Origin: Thamnaconus septentrionalis
Lineage: Eukaryota; Chordata; Actinopteri; Tetraodontiformes; Monacanthidae
Direction: 5' to 3'
Assembly (NCBI GenBank): GCA_009823395.1
Contig: CM020508.1
Coordinates: 3,115,015 to 3,179,014, forward strand
DNA length: 64,000 bases
The position numbers and the translations under genes were made by a program. Below the pieces are notes generated by a model. That model was not told the DNA's origin and did not search any database. It worked only from the letters and a program-made list of their open reading frames with translations. Within the stretch, counting starts at the first letter, position 1. Each line of letters opens with the position of its first letter. Positions 11,845-22,600 of the stretch are shown one piece after another.

Positions 11845-12867
11845 ATGATGGAGTCGGCCACCACCGAGCTGCCGCTGCTGGCCAACCAGTCGTCGGAGGC
11901 CTGCGTGGCGGGCGACATGACGGCCGAGAACACCCTGTTCGGCTGCTTCTACATCCTGGTCTTCTTCCTGGCGCTTAACGGCAACGGCCTGGCGCTGTGG
12001 ATCTTCTCACACCAGCGCGGCTCCTCCTCGCCGGCCAACGTCTTCCTGGTGCACCTGGCCGTGGCCGACCTCTCCTACGTGGTGGTGCTGCCGCTGCGGG
12101 CCACCTACCACCTGACGGGGGGCCACTGGCCCTTCGGCGAGGTGCCCTGCCGCCTGGCCGGCTTCCTCTTCTACGTCAACATGTACGCTAGCATCTACTT
12201 CCTGGCGTGCGTGGCCGTCGACCGCTACCTGGCCGTGGTGCACGCCGTGCGCTCGCTCAAGGTGCGGCGCGCCCGCAACGCCCAAATCGTCAGCTTTGCG
12301 CTGTGGGCGCTGATGGCCGTCTCCATGGCGCCCCTGCTGGTCACCCGCCAGACGGCGGAGGTGGACGGCGTGACGGTGTGCTTGCAGCTCTACCGGGAGA
12401 AGGCGTCGGGCAAGGCGCTGGCCTCGCTGGCCGTGGCCTTCATGCCGCCCTTCCTGGCCACGCTGGTCTGCTACCTGCTCATCGCCCTCAGCCTGCGGCG
12501 CGGCTCGCGCCTGGAGCCGGCGCTGCGGCGCAGGGCGCTGCGCACCATCGGCCTGGTGGCGCTCATCTACGTGGTGTGCTTCCTGCCCTACCACGTCAGC
12601 CGCGCCACCTTCATCCTGGGGTACAACCACCCCGATGTGGGCTGCCAGACTCGGCAGGGCCTCCGCCTGGCCAACCGCCTCACCTCCTTCCTCACCTGCC
12701 TCAACGGCGGCCTGGACCCGCTCGTCTACCTGCTTGGCGCAGAGAAGTTCCGCAGCACGCTGCTGCGCCTGCTGTGCGGCGAGCGGCGGGGGGGCGTGTC
12801 CGCCGCCACCAGCGGCGAGTTGAAGGGGACGCATGAGAGCTCCGTCAGCGCCAAGTCTGAGTTCTAA
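11845..12867 (+). CDS. gpr17: G protein-coupled receptor 17 (uracil nucleotide/cysteinyl-leukotriene-related receptor)
   Basis: Single coding exon of 340 codons from ATG 11845, or 339 from the adjacent ATG 11848. A 3' splice site (CCCTCCAG, ending at 11838) lies six bases before the first ATG, so a 5' leader intron is likely; no in-frame ATG occurs upstream. Numbering from 11848: NQS glycosylation site at 13, seven hydrophobic segments, DRY at 125-127 ending TM3, a Cys at the start of TM3 (GEVPCRLAGF) and one in loop 2 (VCLQLYREKAS) for the usual disulfide, FLPYH in TM6, DPLVY at 290-294 in TM7, and a tail ending SVSAKSEF, close to the mammalian SLSAKSEL end. In mammals GPR17 is a plasma-membrane receptor of the oligodendrocyte lineage. 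Third codon positions are almost all G or C, unlike the AT-rich flanks, which creates long spurious antisense frames. Confidence 0.95.
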   Translation: MMESATTELPLLANQSSEACVAGDMTAENTLFGCFYILVFFLALNGNGLALWIFSHQRGSSSPANVFLVHLAVADLSYVVVLPLRATYHLTGGHWPFGEVPCRLAGFLFYVNMYASIYFLACVAVDRYLAVVHAVRSLKVRRARNAQIVSFALWALMAVSMAPLLVTRQTAEVDGVTVCLQLYREKASGKALASLAVAFMPPFLATLVCYLLIALSLRRGSRLEPALRRRALRTIGLVALIYVVCFLPYHVSRATFILGYNHPDVGCQTRQGLRLANRLTSFLTCLNGGLDPLVYLLGAEKFRSTLLRLLCGERRGGVSAATSGELKGTHESSVSAKSEF

Positions 12868-13068
12868 GGTTGCTTTTTTTTAGTGGGCGGGGGGGTCCCC
12901 AAGCGATTGATACAGTTGATGCAAATATTAATTTTCAACCCCAAATTGTGTGAACCGGAGGCCACACAAATAGAGAAAACCACAATCAAACAGCAGCAGC
13001 AACAATAATCAGACAAAAATCCTCAATGGTTGAATGACATTGACCACGTTTCCCAACTTCACCTATGT

Positions 13069-13083
13069 CCAACAGAGGGCGCT
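13069..13083 (+). promoter_or_regulatory. CTCF-like site downstream of gpr17
   Basis: CCAACAGAGGGCGCT matches CCASYAGRKGGCRSY at 14 of 15 positions on the plus strand. Confidence 0.45.
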
Positions 13084-14540
13084 GTCAATGCAATAGTTGA
13101 CTGGCTCAACACCAAGTGTCAAGTTGCTTTAAATAAGAACAACTGCCTAAATTAAATGAAGTTCCGTTTTTTTTTTCTTTTGACAGATTGTGAGTTTAAA
13201 GGGAGTATTTTCTAAATGTCAAAAAAGAAAATGTTGCAGGTTCGACATGCACTTCTTTTTTTATGCTTTTTTAGACATGCGAAGGATGATTTTTCTTTGT
13301 GACATGAAGGCAGACAAACTGTTTGCATGCTTAAACCACTATAAAAAAATAACAATATAAGCACAATAATATTGAACTCTGACGTCGTCCCGCTGAGGTG
13401 GGAAAGGGTTTGAGTGTCATATGCAAAAATAAGTCAGGTCTGATCTAATTCATGGTAAAGTGCTCATTTTAGCTTCTGGTGTGCAAACCACAAACCACTA
13501 CTTTGCTTGCTGATCACTCTGCCCCCTTCAAAAAAAAAAAAAAAAAAACCCAAACCCAACATGTTATCATGCAAATCACTAACTGCGCGGCATGAGCAGA
13601 CAACCTATAAAGTGGGCTAGCAGCCCAGCCACAGTGGTGTGGCTTAGTTTATTTGCAGCTTCGACGCTAAACACACTGCAAACCGACAGGAAATGGGCCA
13701 AACTGAGAGGACCGACTTACACAGCAAACGTTACAAATTTAAATGTTATTTTTCTGATCAGTCTCAGTCTGAGCTGTAGAAAGGGAATGAAACACCTTGA
13801 GCTCCTTTCATCATCATGGTTAAAGCAGCCAATCGGAAGATGACATCACCCATGTTCTCATTTGCTAATAATAAGCAATTCTATTTATTATGTTTTGCAG
13901 TTATACTTAGAGGAGGTCCACCTTTCTGCTGCTCTGGTTCCGTTTGGGGTTTGGTGACGTTACTCTGTCATCACAGCTTATTTAAGGAAAAATGTAAGCC
14001 AAAAAGAAATATAAAAAAAAGTAATTTCTTACCACTGGATGCCACTAACTGTTACACATGGAGCCTCTAACCGGCTAAATTTTTTTGCTGAAATGTTTTC
14101 TGGCAGAGGAATGTTGTTGCCCGTCTGAATCAGTGATGCTTTAACTCAAACGAAAAAAAAAACACAAGGGTACTTCCAAAGCGTAAGCATCTTAGCGCTA
14201 CAGGGATTTGGCACGCTAGTGTTAGCTTACCTATTGGCCCCCCAGAACAGCTAGCTGGACTTTATACTGTTTTTTTTTTATATACAGTTATTTTTTACAT
14301 GCACTTAAAATGTATTTTTTAATGATGATTATATTCTTCCTTGTATTTTCTCGTCTTTGTTATCCTCCGATACTCTTTGCCTACGTTTCTGTGTCTATGA
14401 ACGACAAGACGACGAACTTTGAACTCTTTGCTTCCCTGTGGTCTCTTTTTTATAATGTAAAAAAAAAAATGCCGCTTTGACGGAGAAGGACACAATTCAC
14501 ACAAGAAAATGTGACTGAAAATGTGACTCGAGCTGTAAAT

Positions 14541-14546
14541 AATAAA
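14541..14546 (+). terminator. Polyadenylation signal, probably gpr17
   Basis: AATAAA followed within 30 bases by a GT-rich stretch (TGTCTTGTCTGGCTGT). Confidence 0.5.
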
Positions 14547-14569
14547 CTTGAAGTTCTGATTCAAAGTGT

Positions 14570-15260
14570 CTTGTCTGGCTGTACATCCAATGTAAAACAC
14601 TCCCTCCTGATGTAACTGTGTAAGAACTGTGGCTTCGCTGTGGCGACAGCATCTGAAAGTAAAAGTATAATTTGATGTCATGCTGCTGGTGAGTTTTTTA
14701 GCGTCATTTACCCGCCGACGGCTCTGTGGCTTCTCATTTTAAGCTCTGCTTCTTCTTCTTCTTCTTCTTTCCCTCCACTTATTTTTGCAAGACTTCCTGT
14801 CCAGCGCACCAACATGGCAGCCCACTCTCAACTCATTTCCTGGAGAGACTGAACATCTATTTTTTTTTAACCCCTGCCCCCACCCCGCATTTATTTATTC
14901 ATCAACCCCTGTCTGAATTTGAAAATAGACCAGTAAAATCTGGCTTTCAAAACTAAACTTTGGCTGTTCGTAAATGCATTAGCTTTTCTCTCACTCCTGC
15001 CATATTTTACTTTTCTGTCACTTCCCATTTTCACTTCCTCTCATTTAAAAAAAAGACCAAACAAAAAACCCAACCAAAAATCCATTGTTACATTATCTCA
15101 CAGTCATATTTTCAGGCAGCTACACTGACAGTAAAGGTGGAACAGCAGCCGATTGCGCGAGAAAAAGTGACTCTTATTTGCCTGTAAATCGATTTAAACT
15201 CCTGGCTGTGCAGAACAGCGGCAGAGCGAGGTGCTGTGTCTTTAGGCCCTCCTCTCTCAG
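14570..15260. other. Intergenic DNA between gpr17 and inpp5d
   Basis: No coding exon, RNA gene or clear repeat seen. CT-rich runs occur at about 14745-14775. Confidence 0.5.
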
Positions 15261-15270
15261 CCTCGCGAAT

Positions 15271-15278
15271 GAGGAAGT
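15271..15278 (+). promoter_or_regulatory. ETS/PU.1-type site in the inpp5d upstream region
   Basis: GAGGAAGT about 250 bases before the predicted start codon. PU.1/ETS factors drive blood-cell promoters, which suits SHIP1, but an eight-base match alone is weak. Confidence 0.25.
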
Positions 15279-15477
15279 TCAGAGTTGAGGCTGCCTTCCT
15301 CCATCGCAGGGGACCAGGAGTGACAAGTGCAATGAGCTACTTTCGCTGTGCGCAACCATGACAAAGACGAAATGTCCGGCTGAAAAGAACTGAATATAGG
15401 CGAGGTCTTTGATCGTAGGGTTCGGCTTGGAGGTCAGGCGGACAGGTCAGGGCTTGGAATCTTGTCCGACGAGCCGC

Positions 15478-15480
<3 letters not shown>

Positions 15481-15516
<36 letters not shown>
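15481..15516. repeat. (CAG)12 repeat just before the inpp5d start codon
   Basis: Twelve perfect CAG units end seven bases before ATG 15524. The frame of the ATG reads AGC (Ser) through the repeat, with an in-frame TAG at 15416 and no upstream ATG, so the repeat is predicted to be 5' UTR. Confidence 0.9.
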
Positions 15517-15518
<2 letters not shown>

Positions 15519-15523
15519 GCAGG

Positions 15524-18500
15524 ATGCCAACTTCCCAGCCGTGGGGTCATGGCAACATCACCCGCTCCAAAGCTGAGGATCTTCTCTCCAAGGCAGCGAG
15601 AGATGGAAGCTTCCTCATCCGGGACAGTGAGTCCATCCAGGGAGCATACGCCCTCTGCGTCCTGTGAGTTACCTGCTATACCCAAGTATTTCACCTCCAC
15701 TTTTATTAGATATCGGTTTGGTCGTTTGTTTCTCATCGACAAGAGAGGGGAAACTCCTCATGACACACGGCACCTCAGACATCTGGCCTGTATGAAGCAG
15801 AATGTCTGTGAAGATTCTCAGTCGTCGAGGTTCTCCTAATGTAGAAGGGGTTCAGGTGGAGTTGAGGCAACTGGACTTGTTGTTGCGACCGCAAGAACAA
15901 GTCCAGTTGCCTCATCGTAACTCCTTCTATATTAATGCACCCGAGTGACGTCGTTTGAGTTGGAGAAACGTGAAAATATGAAATAATAACCAGTAAAACG
16001 ACTTTAACTAGTGAAACAGTGGCCTGCTGTATTTAAATGCGTGATAATATGCAGACGCACAGCGATACTGGAATAGTTCCTCTTTATTTGCATGCTGTCA
16101 CAATGCAACACCCTGCGCTCAGCAGCAGCGGCGGCAGCTGTCACTTATCACAAAGTTTGCTCTAAATAGCAGCTCAAGCGACCTGCCCGTCTACCTTCAC
16201 TGTACGTTCATGGTCTTCCTCTCACGTCTGTCTGTATTTCCCCTCACCACAGACACCAGAACCTTGTGTACACCTACAGAATTCTGCCTAATGAGGACAA
16301 GAAGCTCTCCGTGCAGGTTACCCCCAAGCCAGTTTCACACTTTGTTTCTCATCCATTGTGGCTGCGTGCGCTTTTTTTTTTTTTTCAAATGATGCATGTT
16401 GACTGCACACTTAAAGATTAGAAGAAGGTGCTGTTGCTGTCTTGCAACTACAGCCTGATTTTAACCATGATCATAGTTGAAACCACAGCGTACTCAGGAA
16501 GAGGAACGAGTGTAGTAAAAAAAAAAAGTTTGGTGCTGGACCGGAGAAAGCAGAAAATTAAAACAGAATTTCTTTGGCAAGTTGTTTCTTTGCTTGGATC
16601 AGCGGGGGGGAAAAAAATCCTTCACTAATCATAGCTCCAAAGCTTCATTTACATGTTTGTGGTCTGTATTTTGAAGGTCTCACATTATACAAAGTACACT
16701 TCACCATTTTTTCTTATTGCAGTGTATTTGTTTATCAGTGAACTTCCCAGAAGTGAGAAAACTCCATTCTTTACTTCCTTTACCTGGTCCAACTTTCAAA
16801 AAGTGTGTGCTAAATTCCACACCTTTGGAAAAAGCCACCTGTGATGTTATAAAGGGCACTGACAATTTCCTCAGTTAGTGTCCACACCTCGAGGCAGGCT
16901 CTGGCTCTGCCCTCTTATTTATTTGTACATTTCCAAGCATGTGGAAAATCCAGCAAAGCATCAGTTTTAGTAGGAGAGTTAATGTTTTAGCAGGAGGCTG
17001 TAAACGTGGGGTTAAATAGGGGTTAAATATGCTGTTTTCCTGAAATTGAATAGCATATAGTAGCAAAGTCAGACATTGTAGTGCAGGATGAAAAATAAAA
17101 GTCTTGGAAATGGTAGGGGACCTTTCTGTCCTGATTACCGAACAGGATAAGATGCCCTTTGTTGCATGTTAGCATGCTAACTAAGGCTAACATCAACTAT
17201 GCACCATTAAAACTGCCTTCCATTAGTATGTTGAGTGCAGTACTTCATTTTTTTTTAATTATTATTTTTTTAAAGATTTCCATCTGCAACATCTTTTAAA
17301 AAAATAAGGTTTAGTCCAACTACACAACACAATGTAGAACTTAACATCAAATGTGTGTTGTTTGTATGTTGCTTTTTAGCAGAAAACCAACAGTAAAAAT
17401 TAGGAAAAGGGTGGTTGATGTTTCTGGTGTTGTGTGCTCTCCAGGCCTCGGAGGGAGTTCCCATCAGGTTCTTCTCTGGGCTGCCTGAGCTGGTGGAGGC
17501 TTATTACAACCCCAACATGGGCCTGATCACACATCTGCAGTACCCGGTGCAGAAAGAGGAAGAGGTGGAGGAGGAGACAGGTCCAACAGCGCCATAACCT
17601 CTTCACCGAAACCGCCACTGTCACCTGTGCAAGGGTTTACAAAAAAACAAACACACAAACTCTCTCCTTTTCGGCCCCACAGACACGAGTCAACTGCCGC
17701 CGCAGCTGCCACCAAGGAACTTTGCCTCCAACGACATCAAAGATGCTGAAGCCAAGACGGCCGAGCAGCTGTCCAAGTCTCTGCCGGACACAATGCTGAC
17801 CAGGCTGCAGCAGCTGGACACGTCCACGTATGGTCGCCAGAGCTTTAACATTTCAGTTTTTAACATTTCACATTTAATGCATTTGAGGGGGAGCAGTAAA
17901 CTGACAGAAGCACGATTGAAATATTTGTAAGCGATCTGTCTCACACTGTTCACTAGTTTTCTATCAGATCAGAATTTATTTGAAACTGGGCTCTGGAGCT
18001 TCGTCAGGCCAGTTACGCGGTGTGTGGGTAGCTAGTCTGGTTATTTTCTCGACAATAAATTTGCCACAGCTTTGTTTGCTTGATTGCTGCTGAAAAAGAA
18101 CCCAAGCTCAACAAACTAAACATCAAATTTTACTCAAGAAGTTGTGACACTATTCTGTTCTGAGGCCACCAAAGATCTCCTGAAACCGTGTTTCTGCAGG
18201 ATCCCAGAGGAGCATCAGGTGGCCATACAGGACTACTTCAGGACGGCTCTCAGCTTGGACATTGAGCAAATTCAAAGCGGTCACCTCGACCTTCCCGGGC
18301 TCAAGAAGCTGACCACGACCATCTGCAAGAATCTAAACAGGTGAAGTTTTACCGCTGAATAAAGGTACACACTTGTTCAAAGTTTGTTGTTTCTAACCGT
18401 TGCCGTCATCTCTCTGGTGAGGCAGTGAAATCTCCCGCATCCTGCCGGCCCTGGAGGTCTTCCATAGGTCCCTGGACCAGCAACATGCACCAGGAATGTG

Positions 18501-19614
18501 TCACGGTCCAAAACATGTGAGAGCCACTGCTGACACTTTACAAGATGATACAAATCGGCATAAAAATCCACCTTATTGTCCTTGTTTTGTTTCTTTTCAT
18601 ACTTTATCTCCTTTGTTCAGATGTCTTCTGACTCGACGAGTCAGTCTTTACATCTCAGGCTGGAGCACCTGACAAAACTGCTTTACTCCATAGAGGACAA
18701 GGTCAAATGTTGTTTTTTTTGTTTTGTTTTTTAGCTTGTATGTTTTACAGCGGTGTAGAAATTCTCTAATTGCCTTGTTTTGCTTCCAGGCCAGGAGCTC
18801 CATATTTGAATCCCTTGGACAGGAAGGTGGTCACAGGAAATCTCTCATACCAATTGTCACATTTGAGGTGATTCTTTGAACCTCCTCACCAGGGCCGCAT
18901 GGCATTGGTCCGACCTCCCATTAGTCCAACCTCCCACTAGTCCGACAAATTGCCCATTGGTGCGACCTCCCCTAACCGTAACTGTAACCCTAATGGGAGG
19001 GCGGACTAATGGGCACGTCCCCTCACCAGGAGGACATGTGGGCAAAGATCTAGAACGTCCAGATATTTGAGTCACTACCATCTTTCGCCCGAAGGTCAAG
19101 CAAGAATCTCTGGGTATCTCCACCAAGATGTTACTGAAAGTGGACGTGGAAGGTGGGAAGCTTTACCTCAAGAAATCCAAAGACGGGCCGGATGACAAGT
19201 TCTTTGTGCACAGCAAGAGTGAGTCAGGGTGTCGCATTCTCCTCCTTCCTGCCGATTTATTTTATTTTATTTTTTTTAGCAAAGTGCTGGTGTTGCTCCG
19301 AAAGTCCCCTACTGACTGTAGTTATCTCGAGACTCTGGGTCCTCTTGCGAAACACTGGGTTGTCTTGGCTCTAGCGGAATATAATTTTCGACGACAACAG
19401 TTATTGAGATTATCTGATGATAAATGGTTTATAATTAGCGTGAGTGTCTGGCTTTGAAAATGCATAACTGAACAGTTTTGGCACTGTTAGCATATGTAGT
19501 ATTTTACATGGAGTCAGGATACATTTGGAAGGCAAACATAAAGGGAAATTTCAACCTGGACGTGAGAAATGGTAGCAGCAGTGGAAGGCAGTTTGCGGCC
19601 CATTTATTATTATC

Positions 19615-19647
<33 letters not shown>

Positions 19648-22600
19648 TATTTTTTAAATCTCCTAAATTCACTATCACTGCAACACAGTCCACGCAAATC
19701 TCCTGCCTTCTTTGATCCCATTGTGAGAATGCTAGCACGCTGTTAGCAACTGTTTGCGGGACAGGCTAGTTTTGTGTTGCTCATTGAAATTTTGCTGCTG
19801 CTTCTTTTCAGAAAACACATTTTTTTTTTTTTTAGTTCTGCAGCTGGTGAAGTCTCAGAAAGAACACATCAAACTCATCCTGGAGACAGAGAAAGAGAAG
19901 ATCCTGCGCAAAGAGTTTGTGTTTGAGAACACAAAGGTAATAGACATCTGAGAAGCTTGCCATTAATCAAAAAAAAAAAAATGAAATCAAGTGAAAAAAA
20001 AGAATGAAAAGAGCAAATATTTTGTGAAACTTTGGTAGTGGGTTGAAATGTGCAATGTGCCATGAAATGTATGTCTTTTGTTTAATGTCTCGCCAGAAGA
20101 GAGAAGGTTTTTGCCAACTGCTTCAACAGATGAAGAACAAACATTCGCAAAAGCCCGAACCAGACATGATCACTGTATTTGTAGGAACCTGGAACATGGG
20201 TAACCAGGCTGAACGTACGTCCTTAAACTGAAGGTAACAATATGGTTTGAGTAAATTATCCATCGCCTTGCAGGCAATGCCGGCCCTCCGCACAACATCA
20301 GCACATGGTTCCAGTGTAAAGGCCAAGGCAAGACGCGAGACGACACGGCCGATCACATCCCACACGACATCTATGTCATCGGCTCTCAGGAGGATCCTCT
20401 GAGCGAGCGCGAGTGGTCGGACACGGTCAAGCGCGTCCTGAGGAACATCACCAACCTCAGCTTCAAACAGGTGAGTTGCAGAGGAGCCAAAGTCACCAGT
20501 AAATTCTGAAGAATTGCTACAAATGGAAGAAGGGATCTCGTAACACCACAAAAATAAAGATGGTTAAGGCAGAACTAAGGGTGGTGGTGCAGTGGTTGGC
20601 GCTGCCGCCTCACAGCAAGAAGGTTGTGGGTTTGATTCCGGGCCTGGGAGCTTTCTGTGTGGAGTTGGCATGATCTCCCTGTGTCTGCGTGGGTTCTCTC
20701 CGACTTCCTCCCACAGTCCAAAAACATTGCATGTATCCGTAGGTGTGTATGTGAGTGTGAATGGTTGTGTGTCTCTATGTGGCCCTGTGATGAACTGGTG
20801 ACTTGCCAAGCTGTAGCCTGCCTTGGCCCTATGACAGCTGAGATAGACTGCAGCAGACCCCTTTGACCTTGAGTTCAGGAATAAGCGGGTATCGAAAATG
20901 GATGCATGGATGAATGGAAGGCAGAACTACAAATTTAACAGTCCTAAAACTTATAAGAATAAAATGATTCTTCAGGTTACAAATGAAAGCCTTCCAGATT
21001 GCACACAACATTATTTTCAAGTTAAAAGAGGGAAATTAGGATTCAGAAGGATCTACGAAAACATGTTAAGTGAGAACCAATGAAAAACACAGATCTCTTC
21101 AGTTTTGGGAGTAATGAATAGGCAAAAAAGCTTTAATTAATAAATAAATACCTTCTTTCACCTACAGGTGGCGATCCACACGCTGTGGAACATTCGGATT
21201 GTGGTTCTGGCAAAGCCCGAGCATGAAAACAGAATCTCTCACATTTTTTCAGACAGCGTGAAGACGGGTATTGCCAACACTCTGGGTACGGACACGACGC
21301 CACCTATCTGCAGTGTGAGGGTGATCCAGGACTGACCGCAGTGTTTTTACTTTTTACTTTACCACGTTTTTTCGTCACGTGCAGGCAACAAGGGAGCGGT
21401 GGGTGTGTCCTTCATGTTCAACGGCACGTCTTTTGGCTTTGTCAACAGTCACCTGACCTCCGGAAGTGAGAAAAAGCTCAGGTGAGGTTGTCTCCCTGTC
21501 ATCATGGCAACCACCTCGTCCTTCATCACATGGTGGGATTTGGTTGCAAGTAGGGAGAGTTCTTATCGGCTGGTTCCAGGAAAAGCTAGCAGTTGATGAT
21601 GCTGTTGAGGGGATGTTGAGATTGTGACGAAAAGGTTTTGCCCATAAAAATTAAAAGCAATGAATTTGCGTAGGATAATAGACCAAAATGGTAAGATCTT
21701 AGTAATCCATTAATTTCTGAAAATCTTTGGTTGTTCTTACTGCCACTATATTCTTTCTCTGTTGTGTCAATCTCTTCAAAAAGTCATTTTCAGTCTTTTT
21801 ATTTATTTTTGTTTAGCAAAAAGCATAACATTTGTTAAAACATACAAAAGTCAAGATAACAACGCTATTTATATGTGTATATATATATATATATATATAC
21901 ATAATTGAATGACATTTTTGCAGGCGTAATCAAAACTACACTACCATCCTGCGATTTCTGAACCTGGGAGACAAGAAGCTCAACCCTTTCGACATCACAC
22001 ATCAGTTCACTCACCTCTTCTGGCTCGGGGATTTGAACTACCGCGTGGAGCTCCCAACCACAGTGAGTTAATAATAAAACAGACAAAACACAAAACAAAC
22101 AACACACCTTCACATTCAGGTATCAAAGAACACTGTGACAGTTTCTGTTTTCTTTATCTCCCCACCACCCTCACCGCCCCCATAAAATGACACAAAGGTT
22201 TTCACGTTTACACTTTTGAAGCTCATCTTTGCTGTCGCTGCAAGTCACTGAGTGAAAAACAAAAGTGAGTCACTGAGTCACCTCTTTGCATGTTCCCTCT
22301 CGACAGGAAGCCGAGTACATTGTGACAAAGATCAAACAGCAGCAGTACAACGATCTCCTTGGTAAAGACCAGCTGAACATGGCGAGGAACGACGGCAAGG
22401 TCTTTCTGCACTTTGGTGAGACTCAGCAGCCGGCATGTTTCCAGGGTCCAATGTGTTCACTGCACTTGATGTAAAAAAAAAAAAAAAAAAAACGAACGAT
22501 AATTGTGCGATTGCAGATGAGGAGGAAATCACATTTCCACCCACGTATCGCTTTGAGAGAGACACTCGAGACAAGTACGCCTACACCAAGGCCAAGGCCA

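Larger units (their letters stand above)
12868..14546 (+). other. Probable gpr17 3' untranslated region
   Basis: AT-rich non-coding DNA after the gpr17 stop, with the first good AATAAA plus downstream TGTCTTGTCTGG element at 14541. It includes a poly-A stretch near 13530 and the CTCF-like site at 13069. The extent is inferred. Confidence 0.4.

Noticed and set aside
12007..12834. 275-codon open frame antisense to gpr17
   Set aside because: It is the mirror of a GC3-saturated coding exon, with repetitive Ala/Gly/Gln/Arg/His composition and no domain. The sense frame is clearly GPR17.
12207..12836. 209-codon same-strand frame overlapping gpr17
   Set aside because: Shifted-frame product of the same GC bias, rich in Gly/Ala/Pro/Arg, with no family resemblance.
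15462..15839. Poly-Ala frame at the start of inpp5d
   Set aside because: No ATG starts it, it is out of frame with the SH2 domain, and it reads through the CAG repeat into the intron.
20578..20640. Possible tRNA gene
   Set aside because: The A-box and B-box words belong to a SINE head; flanking duplications and tail show a retroposon, and a complete cloverleaf is not evident.
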